NCBI RefSeq assembly: GCF_038396675.1 | Contig: NC_088922.1 | Span: 12,707,001 to 12,771,000, forward strand | Direction of reading: 5' to 3' | Source of the DNA: Hydra vulgaris | Taxonomy: Eukaryota; Cnidaria; Hydrozoa; Anthoathecata; Hydridae | Length of the DNA stretch: 64,000 nucleotides | In this document: positions 10,732 through 21,628 of the stretch, piece by piece | Numbering within the stretch: the stretch's first letter is position 1 | How the letters are laid out: each line of letters opens with the position of its first letter | Translations under genes and position numbers: made by a program | Notes under the pieces: model-generated | The model's database searches: none | What the model was told of the DNA's origin: nothing | What the model saw: only the letters and a program-made list of their open reading frames with translations

Positions 10732-11440
10732 ATGGATAATGTCTTAAGAAATGCTATTGACAACCTTGTAGAAGAGTCTCACCAAATTATCAAGTCGTTT
10801 ATTTGCTTTGACAGACGTACCTAAAATTAAAAAAGCTTTGCTTCAATTTGACACTTTAAAAAAAAATCCAACCGATTTAAAATTTTATGAACAATTAAAA
10901 ACGCTTTTAGAAAGTTCCATTTATGCTAAATGGAACGGTCTAATAACAGCTTGGTGTCGTGCCACCTTCCTTTTTAAAAAAACAACTGACGTCAATGTTA
11001 AAAAACAAACGCCAAGGAAACCTTATATTTACGAAAGTCATCAATATTCATACGATAGACCTCGTCAACATTTTCAAGCTGGTTTGGCTGATATGAACAG
11101 TTTTAATTTAAATTTTGCTCCTCATCGTCCTGAATTTTGTTTAGTTGTGGTAGATGGAGTGTCTAAAAAAGTTTATTTGAGAGTGACTAGTAAAAAAACC
11201 GCCGATAAAGTGCTTAGCAGTTTTAAACATATTTTTTGAAGATATTAAAAGAGACGATAAAACTTTTATCTACTTACAAACCGATTAAGGTGACGAATTT
11301 TTAATAACGAAATGGAAGAATGGTGTTATGAAAAAACATTTATCATTTTAGTTTTGAAAATTATGGAAAAGCTTACTAGGCTGAATCGACAATAGGACGA
11401 TTAAAACAACTTTATCAAAAATTAAGAAAGCAAGGCGAAC
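10732..11440 (+). pseudogene. Retrovirus-type (rve) integrase core of the Maverick
   Basis: The N-terminal part (ATG 10732, then a frame change near 10805) leads into YEQLKTLLESSIYA. The RNase H-like core follows: HFQAGLADMNSF near 11075-11100, strands CLVVVDGVSKKVYLRV near 11134-11185, a helix ending FKHIF, then LQTD with the second catalytic Asp at 11283-11285 followed by an in-frame TAA and GDEFF, and finally AESTIGRLKQLY with the catalytic Glu at 11383-11385, preceded by TAG. The first catalytic Asp (expected after the aromatic-Gln pair) is Gly, codon 11081-11083. Frame breaks lie near 11240 and 11330. The enzyme would insert the element's DNA into the host chromosome. It is inactive here. 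Confidence 0.75.
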
Positions 11441-11466
11441 TTCAATAAAACAATTGGAGTTTTTAT

Positions 11467-11991
11467 ATGGAAGATATAAAACAAAAACTAAATGAAAAAG
11501 AAAAAGTAACGAGTGGAGTAGCTCCTGAAGATTTGAATGCTGACGATGCCAAAGGTAAAGCTCTTCGTTTAGTCGATCAATACCGTGACGACAAAAGACG
11601 AGGTCTTCATTTTTCTTCCAACATGTTACATCGAGTAGAAAAAGAATACAAAAACGAAAAATTAAAAATATACAAGCCTCTATCCATTGGCACCGAATGT
11701 TATTTGAAAAAATATAAAATAGATCCCAAAGACACATTTAGCAAATCAATTACTCGAAATCATGTGTATTGGGACACTACCAAAAAAGTAATTATTATCA
11801 AAGTCTCTAAACGCTCTAACTCTTCAGTAGAAGGTTGTTTACCCGTTTATAATTATAAAGTGGGAGTAGTAGGCGATTTAAATAAGACTTTCAAAGTAAA
11901 ACGAGAAGATTTATTACCTAATAACGAGGAAGATAAAGACATTTACAATAAAAACTTTAGCGAATATGTTAATACTTTTTTAAACCTTTGA
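11467..11991 (+). CDS. Integrase C-terminal part with SH3/chromo-like region, 174 aa
   Basis: An intact frame from ATG 11467 to TGA 11989-11991. The first half is charged and helical (KQKLNEKEKVTSGVAPEDL, DKRRGLHFSSNML). The second half has GTECYLKKYKIDPK, NHVYWDTTKKVIIIKV, YNYKVGVVGD and a FKVKREDLL end, a pattern of short beta strands like the SH3-like DNA-binding tail of Maverick integrases. I take it as the C-terminal part of the integrase, separated from the core by frame damage near 11440. A separate adjacent gene is possible. The outer transposon begins five bases after the stop codon. Confidence 0.5.
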   Translation: MEDIKQKLNEKEKVTSGVAPEDLNADDAKGKALRLVDQYRDDKRRGLHFSSNMLHRVEKEYKNEKLKIYKPLSIGTECYLKKYKIDPKDTFSKSITRNHVYWDTTKKVIIIKVSKRSNSSVEGCLPVYNYKVGVVGDLNKTFKVKREDLLPNNEEDKDIYNKNFSEYVNTFLNL

Positions 11992-12439
11992 AGAACCCAG
12001 TAGGCACAGCGACGTGACAAAAACATGATTTTCACGTTATTTTGGCACGTGACAATTAGGTGACTTTTTGGTCCCAATAAAATGACCAATTCACGTGATT
12101 AATGGACGTGTTTTTCACGTTACTTTTGGCACGTGATATTTAGGTGACTTTTTCGTCCCCATGAACTGTCCAAAAGACGTGCTTTTTACGTTAATTTTGG
12201 AACGTAATATTTAAGAAATAATTATAATTTATAAAAACGAGTGTTTGGATTCGTGTAAAGAAATCATCATCGAGGAAATATTTAATACGTATTATATTAC
12301 ATGGTTATATTAGTCAGTATATTAGATCTTGACATAAACATTTTGAATTTGTAATAAAAGCTGCACTTTTGTTAAAATATCCTCCTTTTATCCAATAAGT
12401 AATAAGAACAAAGTCGTAGATCTGCAACTTACGAAGAGC

Positions 12440-12580
12440 ACGCTTCATTTCACAAAGAACACACTTCAAACTTAGTCTAACAAATCAGTCGATATATTCT
12501 CCCATAAAAGCACACTTTAAACATAATCTAACGAATCAGTCGATATTTTCTCCTATAAGAGCACGCTAAATCAATTGAAA
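12440..12580. repeat. Imperfect ~52-bp tandem repeat
   Basis: The block AGTCTAACAAATCAGTCGAT with ATTCTCCCATAAAAGCACAC occurs two to three times with small changes. A related block is at about 19690-19745 near the other end of the insertion (GCACGCAGCATACTTTATCT then AAGTCAATATTTTCTCCAAT). It may be a subterminal part of the outer element. Confidence 0.55.
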
Positions 12581-13232
12581 TAATTTTAAGAAAACATTAG
12601 GGGAGACCGGGGCTAGTTGCAACAGGAGTTAGTTGCAACAATGCGGTTTAAAGAATGGTTTTTGTATATTTTTCCTAAATTTTTCTTAAATAATATAACT
12701 ATAACTTTAACGCGTTTTTCGATATAAATATCTAAATTTCGTTTTTGAAGTTTTTTTGGGTTTTACTTTAAACTAAGAGGTATATGACCATAAAAAAGTT
12801 ATGGTAAGTTAAAAAAATCATTTTCAAACACCTTAAGTCAAAAAAAAAAATTTTCAATAAACATAATTATATACAATGATTAGAGTGATAATGATGCCTA
12901 TGAGGTTAGTTGCATAAAATTGCTTGGGGTAAGTTGAATCATAAATTAGCTTCGGGTTTTGTTGATTTTACGCACTTTACTAGTTTTTTCTAAAATAATG
13001 GACGCCTTTTTTATGTAACAGCGTAAACAAATATAAACGAAAACAAAAATTTTATGATGAAGATAAGTTTAAACAAGTTGTAAATGTATATAATATATAT
13101 AAAGCATATGGATATATATGTATATATGTTTATGTATGACAACTTATGTATATATATATATGTATTTTATATGTATATTATGTTTAATATACATATTACA
13201 TACATATATATATATACATAATATACAATACA

Positions 13233-13234
<2 letters not shown>

Positions 13235-13289
<55 letters not shown>

Positions 13290-13352
13290 TATACCAATCT
13301 ATAAAATAGTCTACTCTATAAAAACAGTCTAATCTATAAAACAATCTATAAT

Positions 13353-13444
<92 letters not shown>
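13235..13444. repeat. Two (TA)n tracts separated by a LINE-derived duplication
   Basis: (TA)n occupies 13235-13287 and 13357-13444. A 21-bp direct repeat ATCATATACCAATCTATAAA lies after each tract (about 13286 and 13447). The second copy runs directly into the reverse transcriptase frame, so the first copy is a local duplication of the LINE fragment's 5' end. Confidence 0.85.
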
Positions 13445-13445
<1 letters not shown>

Positions 13446-13449
<4 letters not shown>

Positions 13450-14823
13450 CATATACCAATCTATAAAACAGGTGATCCTTCTGATGTCTCAAACTACAGA
13501 CCAATCTCAATTCTTACCTGCTTTTCCAAGATTTTAGAACGTGTTATGTATAACAGACTGTTTTCTTTTTTAACTAATAACAAAATTCTTTACGATAAAC
13601 AATTTGGGTTCAAATCTGGCCATTCAACCGATCATGCAATTATTCATCTAGTACATGAAATATTTAAAGCTTTTGATGAAAAAAAATTTACTTTAGGCGT
13701 CTTTATTGATCTAAGTAAGGCTTTTGATACGGTGGATCATAATATTCTCCTGCACAAACTTAAAAATTATGGTATGATAAGTTTTAACTTAATATGGTTT
13801 AAAAGTTATCTAGCAAAAAGGAAACAGTACATCTCTTTTAATGATAGTAAAACGGATTTAGCGACAATTTCCTGCGGCGTCCCACAAGGATCAATTTTAG
13901 GGCCCCTTTTATTACTCATATATATAAATGACTTAAATAAATTTTCAATTATCTTAAATTCAATCCTTTTTGCAGACGACACCAACTTATTTTATTCTGA
14001 TAAGGATATTAATTCTTTATTTGAAACAGTAAACAAAGAGCTTGCAAAACTAAGTGAATGGTTTATAGCAAATAAATTATCCATAAACATAAAAAAAACA
14101 AAATATACTTTCTTCCATCGTCTTCATGAAAAGAGACTCATCCCATTAAATCTTCCAATTTTAGTTGTAAATAACTCTTGTATAATAAGAGAGTGTTCAT
14201 TGTTATTTCTTGGTGTTGTTATTGATAAAAATGTGAGTTGGAAGGAGCACATAAGTATAATTCAAAATAAAATTTCGAAAAATATTGGTCTACTTTACAA
14301 AGCTAAGCAGTTATTAAATCAAACCTGTTTAAAATACATTTATTTTTCATTTATTTATAGCTACCTAAGTTATGCAAACGTTGCCTGGTGTAGCACTAAC
14401 GTAACTAAAATAAATAAACTATTAATTAAACAAAATCATGCTTTAAGAATTATTGGAAATGTAGATCGTTTCTCACAACTAAACCTCTATTCATTAAATT
14501 TAATATTCTCAACGTATTTCAACTAAATCTTTATCAAATTCTTATTTTTATGTTCAAAGTTAATAAAAAAATAGCACCTATTTTATTTAACTCTTTTTTG
14601 GAAAAAATATATCATCTATAGCCAACACGATTTTAAGAAAACAATTATGTTCAACCTAAAACCTATTACTTTGTTACTAAGTTTTCAATTGCTAACAGAG
14701 GTCCTAAACTATGGAACATGCTATTAAATAATAAGTTAAAATCTATTTCTTCTATTAAACAATTTAAAAACAAACTTAAGCAAAAGCTTTTAATAAATGA
14801 CAACGAATTAAAATTTTTCTGAA
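13446..14823 (+). pseudogene. LINE reverse transcriptase, 5'-truncated, frameshifted near 3' end
   Basis: The open frame to TAA 14524-14526 carries nearly the full reverse transcriptase: [15 protein letters not shown], the thumb-side block KQFGFKSGHSTDHAI, catalytic motif A GVFIDLSKAFDTVDH, motif B ISCGVPQGSILGPLL and motif C FADDTNLF with both Asp residues. It goes on through LGVVIDKNVSWKEHI. After a frameshift near 14500 the C-terminal signature RGPKLWNMLLNN appears near 14700 and the gene ends at about 14823. The endonuclease domain and 5' half are missing. The catalytic residues are intact, so the family was recently active. Best fit is the CR1/L2/Jockey group. Confidence 0.9.
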
Positions 14824-15383
14824 GCCTTTGATTTGGAGTAATCACGTTTGTCTTTTTCTTTATAAATATGGTTTAAATATATATTCTATATACAGTTCAA
14901 TTTGTACATTATGATGTTGTTTTTTATCTGATATAATAAACTTTACATATATAAAAGACACATTATGATACTAAAAATGTTTTAAAAAAAGTTTTATTTT
15001 TTATTTTTGTTTGTTTGTTTGTTGTTCGTGTATTATCTGTTATTTTATGATTTAAATTCAAAATGTTTATAAATCTAAAACCAGTTAGGAAAAAAATAAT
15101 TTAATTAAAATAATTAATTAAAAAATCTTCGTATACTTTTGGATATATTACACTGTAATATAGCGTAAAATGTTTTTTAGTGTTTATTTATCGTTATTTT
15201 ATTTTAACGCAACGTTTTGTATAACGTTTATTTAACGAGTTACTTTGTTTTGTATTTTTGTTATTGACATTTTTATTTAAAAGGGCTTGGTGATAAGACA
15301 AAACTTGTCTTCTTCTTGCCCCAGCCATGTGTTTATATATTTGTATTGCATAAACTTGTAAACTTTTCTTATCGGCGAAATAC

Positions 15384-15452
<69 letters not shown>
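15384..15452. repeat. (ATA)n microsatellite tail of the LINE
   Basis: About 22 ATA/TAA units with one CAA interruption, directly at the LINE 3' end after GGCGAAATACATA. It passes into (TA)n at about 15451. CR1/L2-type elements end in short tandem repeats rather than poly(A). Confidence 0.9.
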
Positions 15453-15674
15453 TATATATATATATCTATATGTATATATAAATTTATACATAATATACAT
15501 ATAGCATATATGTATATATACATAATATAATACATAAATATGTGTATAAATACGCTTCATATACATTATTTACATATACAACTCATATAAAAAATTTTTA
15601 TTTTTTTTATTTTAATTTTTTTAAACTTATCTTTATCATAAAATTTTGTTTTAAATTTATATATATGTATATGT

Positions 15675-15678
<4 letters not shown>

Positions 15679-15754
<76 letters not shown>
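15679..15754. repeat. (TA)n tract
   Basis: Two (TA)n runs separated by AAATTTA. Confidence 0.9.
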
Positions 15755-15757
<3 letters not shown>

Positions 15758-15901
15758 GCATACATATATGCAAAGATACATTAATCATTTGTATGTAAAT
15801 AAATGATGATGTAGGTTAAGTTGTATAAAATGACTTTAATGTTTTTTTATTTTATTGTTATTTGATTAAACTGTTATTTTGTGCTTAAGTAAAAATTGTA
15901 A

Positions 15902-17190
15902 ATGAGAACTTATAAGAGAAAAACTGAAAAAGGACTTTATCCAACAACATTGGTAAAAGAGGCAGCAAACCATGTTGTTGATGGAAAAGAATTATCGATT
16001 AGAGCATCATCAAAAAAGTATGGAATCCACTACTCAACTCTTTTTCATTACATAAATAAAGTAAAAAAAGCTATTAATATGGGAATGCCGCTACCTATTT
16101 CTTGCTTCATATATATCAACAGCTTCTGATATTTATATTGGATATCACCTTATGAAGCACGAAAACTTGCATTTGAATGTGCTATAAAGTATAACCTTAG
16201 TTTTCCAAAATCTTGGTTAAAACTTTCAATGGCTGGTCCTGACTGGATGAGAGGTTTTTTAAATCGACATTCAGGATTGTCTATCAGAACTCCAGATGCA
16301 ACAAGTCTTGCGCGAGCAACTAGTTTTAATCGTGCTAATGTAGGTGTATTTTTTCAAAAATTATCAGATTTTTTAGATAGAAATCATTTTTCTGCATCTA
16401 ATATTTACAATGTTGATGAGACTGGTATCACCACTGTGCAAAAACCAAACAAGGTAATTGCTCGTAAAGGTATTAAGCAAGTTGGAGCATTAAAATCTCA
16501 AGAACGGGGGACACTTGTGACAAAGGTGTTAGCTGTAAATGCATGTGGCAATAGTGTGCCTCCAATGTTTCTATTTCCGAGAAAGAGATTTTTTAATCAC
16601 TTTATTTGTGATGGACCAAATGAATGCACTGGTGCTTCGAATGGGTCAGGGGTCAAAAAATGCGTAGCTAATGCACAAGACTCATGGATGAAACAATGGC
16701 CAGGAAAAACAATGGGTATATATGATTTGCCAGGAATTACAAAAATTGCCTTACAGCATTCTCTTACACAACAAAACATAACATCTGGTTTAAGAGTGGC
16801 AGGAATATTCCCATATGATAAGGATATATTCAAAATCTGCATCTGAATATATATATATATTCAGATGCAGATTTTGCTCCATCATTTGTTACTGATCGTC
16901 CAGCAACTCAATATAAAGCAGGTATTGATATTAGTATATCAACTTCAATCTCAGATGCAATTCCATCTCTGGCATCATTAGAATTTACCCCAGAGAATAT
17001 AAGACCTCTGCCAAAAGCACAACCTAGGAAAGAAATACTCACTAGATCAAAGAGAAAGTATGCAGAAATTCTTACAGATACTCCAGTGAACAGCGACTTA
17101 TGGCTGAAAAAGAAGTTAGTTCTAAAAAGAGAAAGTCCAATACTTCCACATCAACAATCAAAAAGAAAAACATTAAAGGTGAATTAAAAT
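15902..17190 (+). pseudogene. pogo-superfamily transposase, decayed
   Basis: ATG 15902 starts a psq-type helix-turn-helix (residues about 15-55: LVKEAANHVVDGKELSIRAS, KYGIHYSTLFHYI). The frame is lost at 16127 and resumes near 16160 with YEARKLAFECAIKYNL and GPDWMRGFLNRHSGLSIRTP, the CENP-B-type second DNA-binding domain. The DDE domain keeps the first Asp (YNVDETGI) but about 100 codons with the second and third acidic residues are deleted after GPNECTGASNGSG (about 16655). The tail has DSWMKQWPGKTMGIYD and VAGIFPYDKDIF, then a 29-bp palindromic insertion shifts the frame at about 16832. The C-terminus resumes as DFAPSFVTDRPATQYKAG, with a further shift near 17085. It is not functional. Confidence 0.9.
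16832..16875. repeat. 44-bp perfect palindrome inside the pogo transposase
   Basis: The arm AAAATCTGCATCTGAATATA is followed by its exact complement. The right arm is the expected coding sequence (SDADF), the left arm is an inverted copy, and a short (TA)n joins them. The net gain is about 29 bases and breaks the reading frame. Confidence 0.95.
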
Positions 17191-17792
17191 GAAATTAATG
17201 TAATTTTTTGCATTAAAAAAATTGCTTTTAATCAAAATGTTATTGTGTTTTTATATCCTAAAAACCAAAAAAAACAGTTCTTAAATATCCTAAATACTCC
17301 TCTTGTCTTTTTTTAAACTTGATTGTTGTTTATTTGACCAAAATAACTTATTTTTTCAAAAACAGTTTTTAGTTTACTAAACAAGTCAGGTATATGTGAA
17401 GTCTAGCATAATAAATGTATTGCAACTCAAGGAAAATACTACTTTCTTTTATTGTAATTATAAAAGTTTTGTTACCAAATAGAAATTACAGATTGAATAG
17501 TAGTTTTTCTGTAAACTCTACAAGGCTTTTTTTTTTAAAGTAATGTGTTGCAGCTTGCCCCGTTCACTGTTGCAACTTGCCCCGATGCGGGGTAAGTCGC
17601 AACATTTTTTTTTTCATTTTTGTTTCACTATTGCGGAAAAACTAAGTTTTATATTATATTTATCAATGTTGGATTAACATGTCACTAAGATCTCTTTATA
17701 TAACCCTGAAAAAAAAATTTAAAAAATATATAAGTTAAAGGAGATAAATGCAGTTTTCTTAATTTTGTTGCAACTAGCCCCGGTCTCCCCTA

Positions 17793-20497
17793 CTACGTAC
17801 AGTGTAAAAAAATAAAAAAAAGTCATTTGCCTTCTAATTTTATACTCTAATTGCTAACAAATAAGGATTTAATAAAAAAAGATAAACAAAAAAGTCGACA
17901 GATGATTAAAAAAATAGAATTACAAAATAAAAAAATACAAGTTTAGAAAAATATTATATATATCTATATCTAAAATCTATCTATAGATATATCTATATCT
18001 ATATAATGTTAATAACTGATGGTTGTGATTAGAAAAAGACCTGTACTCACCTTATGTGATAACATCTGTGTATTATGTGATTACATGATCATTTGTTTTC
18101 TTTGTTTTCCATCTTCTTATATTTGCATCTGTTTCTGCATTAACATGTTTCATACATTAACTCACTAGATGCAATAGGAACAGCCCACAAAGTTGCTTTA
18201 AATGAGTAATCTACAAAGTTTTGAACAGCATTAAATGTCATTTTAGAATCCGCACAAAAAAATTAAAACAATTTATAAAAATGTAATAGTTACCACAAAC
18301 CATACAACATTATAGTGGGGATTTTATATCATGATTTTCCTTACCCATGGTGAGATTTTCACCTTGAGGCTCCTTTTGTTGTGGAAACATTCACCACGGC
18401 TAAGGAGCTTCATCTACCCCTCATTATATATAACATATTAAGTATAAAACTAAAAATATGTGTAATAAAGTATTGTCAAATTATATCACCAATAAATACA
18501 GAGTGCTGAAAATTCAACTCAGAATCAAGTTGCATTCTCCAACAAGATATGAACTAAATTAAATTCTTGCTACAGGGTGCGATCACAAAAGAAGATGAAG
18601 AGAGGGAAAAGTGAAATTTTTCGAACTTTAAAAATTAGAAGGTTATTGGGTCTTACTACAGAATGATATTCCTAGGCAATAACATGACAATACCATTAGG
18701 TCTTTCTAGTCAATAATGTTTTATGCAGAACTTATCATTTGTCATGTAGCATAATAAATTTAATATTAAATAAGTTATAACAACTTATTTATTATTAAAT
18801 TAATTACACCGACAAATTTGACAGTCTAAAATAATATACAATAGGGTAGAAAAAAAAGTATACCTTATAGTAGAGTTTGATCTTTTGCGTGTTGCAATAT
18901 GAGAATCATCTGCCATAACGGTACACAATTTTAAACTAAGCTTTGTAATACATTTATTAAACCTAAATTAATAAAACTTAGATATAAGATAATATAATAT
19001 GTTTAGATAAAATATTATATATGTGAGATTTTATTTTTTGTCAAAAATGCATTGCGACGTTATAAGATATCTTACGCCCTGATACTTTTTTTATAAATTA
19101 TTATAAAACTACAATGCAAAATAGTTATATTATTATAAAAGTAAAATAAAAAGTAATTACAATAATAAATATATAAACTACATATTTCATATAATCATTA
19201 TATTTTAAAAAATCCGGAAATTGTTTGCGAAAAATATCCTGAAAAATATTCAGACTATTTTTCCCATCATTTTTCCCTTAATTTTGCATTCAGTCAAGTT
19301 ATTTCTCAATTTTTTAAAAACTTTTCTTAATTTTTGTATGAATCATGACTAAAATAACATTAAAACAATTAGATGCAATAATATATACTTTAAGTTGTAT
19401 GTATGGAAAACTTTTTGGATATTTTAAAAAAGATAAATTTCAGAAAAATATCTGGTATTCCGGGATTATCCCGAATAAGATAATCCCTGAAACTAATTTA
19501 TAAAAAATAGTAAATAAAATGAAGAATATCTTTTCAAGTTTCTAATCACAGGTTTTTATTGTGAATAAAAAAGTTCCAAAATACACAATACTTTGGCAAC
19601 GTAACTTTCACGTTTCAATCAAGTAAAATTGTCACCTGGACAAGGTCACCTAAAATATAAATGATTGAAACATGAAGAAGGAAACTAGGTAAGAGCACGC
19701 AGCATACTTTATCTAATGAATAAGTCAATATTTTCTCCAATAATAGCTCGCGACACCAAATTTAGCTAAAAAGAAACATTTAAAAACTTAAATTATAATA
19801 TGATTATTAAATAATCATCTTAAATCACAAATTTTTAACACAAATCTTACTTGGTGAGTCATCAACTGTTTTGGCAACAAGATTTTCTGGTGTTGCTATT
19901 TCTTTGATCTAAATCATGAAACAATTTTTAAAAAAGGAATGCCATACTTGAAAGAAACTTGCTTTACATATTGGAAGGTCGTCAACATTGAAAGATAAGT
20001 ATTATGCAGTTTTAAATACAATAGCATCGCAATCATCTTTTTGTGGGGAAAACATCGAACAAATCCGCTTTAATAACCTACTTTATATGTTACATAATAA
20101 CAATAGTAATAAAAGTCATATAATATATATATAATAATATTTTCATATAATTCAAATATATATATTAATCATTTAATATTTAAATAATATAAAAAAATGA
20201 AATAAATAAGTATTAACCTTTTTTAACAAGTAAAGCACCAGATCAAGATGTCATATATTACAAAAAGATAAAGTATTTAATAATAATATATACATATACC
20301 AATAATAAACAACATAACACATTTATTTATTGATATTATCTTGGATATATTCTTTAACCTTGTTGATAAAAACCAAATAAAGAAAAAAAATTTATTTTTG
20401 GTTTTTATCTAAACGACTCTTGAGCAATAATGTATGCAGAAGTTCTAGGGACATTATTATTGCTCAAGAATCAAAAATAAGTTCTGCTAGAACTTAT
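17793..20497. other. Non-coding interior of the outer insertion
   Basis: No gene is seen. The stretch is AT-rich with many stops in all frames. It contains an AT-rich palindromic patch at about 17955-18005, and an internal copy (18790-19690) of the element's own right end. A hairpin with arms CTTGAGCAATAATGT lies at 20419-20468. Confidence 0.6.
18790..19690 (+). repeat. Direct repeat A of the outer element's right end
   Basis: Similar in order and orientation to 21100-21628. Shared landmarks are AGTCTAAAATA then GTAGAAAAAAA, GTTATAAGATAT, CAGGTTTTTATTG and the GTAACTTTCACGT / TCACCTAAAATA terminal blocks. It carries an extra piece at about 19200-19540. Confidence 0.65.
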
Positions 20498-21068
20498 AAT
20501 TTGTCCATGTAGCTTATTTAATAATTAAATGAATCGATGTATACAAAAACGTTTTAAGTCATAAAAACTATTTTTTCGGGGAACGAGTAAAAACTAATTT
20601 AATCTAAAATTATTACTTCAATAAATTCAAAAAAAAAATCTGGGTGCTTTTTGACATCTTTACATATTAGATATGTTAAAATATATATCAAAATTTGTGA
20701 TATATATATGAACCTGCCATTTCGAAAAGGACATAAGTCCAAATCTTTTAGCAGTTAGTTTATAAGTTTGAATTAAAAATTTATGTATGATTTATATTTT
20801 TTTTATAAAAAATAAAAAAAACATAAGTTATATACGTTCTTTATTTATCTACTTCTATGTTTAATTTCTTTAGCAACCTAGACATTATTTTAATAGAAAT
20901 CATATTTTTGTTGATTTTGAAAAGTTTTAGTAAATAGACTTGTGCCCTTTTCGAAATGACAGGTTCATATGTGTTATACATAGTTAAAGTTGTCTCACTT
21001 AAAAATAGTTTTTATGACTTAGAACTTTTTTGTATACATCGATTCAAATAAGCTACATGGACAAATTA
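20498..21068. mobile_element. Foldback MITE with ~70-bp inverted arms
   Basis: Left arm 20498-20575 (AATTTGTCCATGTAGCTTAT through GATGTATACAAAAACGTTTT) pairs with 20999-21068 with few mismatches. A second inverted-repeat element is nested between the arms. Non-coding. Confidence 0.8.
20707..20970. mobile_element. Nested MITE, ~33-bp terminal inverted repeats
   Basis: Left end TATGAACCTGCCATTTCGAA and right end reverse complement TATGAACCTGTCATTTCGAA, extending to about 33 bp each. Flanked by TA-rich sequence. Non-coding, 264 bp. Confidence 0.8.
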
Positions 21069-21099
21069 TATTTTAATTTGATATTAAATTTGTCATAAC

Positions 21100-21628
21100 T
21101 TATTTTGTCCTAAATTAAGTAAGCAAAATGGACAGATTCGCTAGTCTAAAATATTATATCATTAAGTAGAAAAAAAGCATACTTTGTATTTGAGTTTAAT
21201 CTTATTTGTGTGGCAAATAGGGATGCTTGGTACTAATTTATTTAACTTAATTTGATATAACAACTTAAAATATATTGTACTTTTTAGTTCTGTTTTAAAT
21301 GGATTGCATTATAAGATATTATATAGATAAATTTTTTTTTTAATTATGATAATACTACAATAAAAATTAATTATATTATCATAACAGTAAATAATTATAG
21401 CTACTATATTGAATACAAAAACTATACTATAAAAAAATAATTAATATAAGAAAAAATATTATTTCACATTTCTTTTGCCAGGTTTTTATTGAGAATAAAA
21501 AAAGTTCCAAAAGACGCGATATTTTGGCACGTAACTTTCACGTAACTTTCACGTAAAATAGTAACCTGGATGAAGTCACCTAAAATACACGTGATTGACA
21601 CGTGAATAAAACGTTGCGTGCCTACTGG
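21100..21628 (+). repeat. Direct repeat B: terminal copy of the outer element's right end
   Basis: This is the true right end with the inverted terminal repeat. Compared with 18790-19690 it is closer to the CACGTGA consensus, suggesting that copy A is older and no longer under selection, or came from an earlier insertion. Confidence 0.65.

Larger units (their letters stand above)
13446..15460 (+). mobile_element. CR1/L2-like non-LTR retrotransposon, 5'-truncated
   Basis: It starts abruptly inside the reverse transcriptase domain at the edge of a (TA)n tract and continues through the C-terminal region and 3' UTR to a terminal (ATA)n tail at about 15384-15452. The last 110 bases, with a GGTGATAAGACAAAAC box and a TTGCCCC box, are shared with the short copy at about 4205-4320. 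That defines the 3' end of the family. It is inserted in the pogo element. Confidence 0.85.
12600..17790 (+). mobile_element. pogo/Tigger-like transposon, TA target duplication, non-autonomous now
   Basis: Perfect 24-bp terminal inverted repeats start GGGGAGACCGGGGCTAGTTG and are flanked by TA at 12598-12599 and 17791-17792. Subterminal copies of a GTTGCAACTTGCCCC-type motif lie on both sides (about 12628, 12903, 12927 on the left; 17549, 17569, 17590 on the right). It contains a pogo transposase pseudogene and a nested LINE. The intact ends mean it could still be moved by an active relative. Confidence 0.9.
11997..21628. mobile_element. DNA transposon-like insertion (CCAGTAGGCAC termini) splitting the Maverick
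   Basis: The left end reads CCAGTAGGCACAGCGACGTG and the right end is the reverse complement CCAGTAGGCACGCAACGTTT. Just inside both ends are dense copies of a CACGTGA/TTCACGT motif (about seven within 12010-12200; at least five in 21525-21615). This is typical of transposase-binding arrays. No transposase of its own is seen, only a nested pogo element and MITEs, so it is non-autonomous or has lost its gene. I could not confirm a target duplication (left flank GAAGAAC, right flank CAAAAGAC). The superfamily is not assigned. Confidence 0.7.

Noticed and set aside
13118-13452. Ile-Tyr repeat frames over (TA)n tracts here and elsewhere
   Set aside because: Simple translation of TATATA; not genes.
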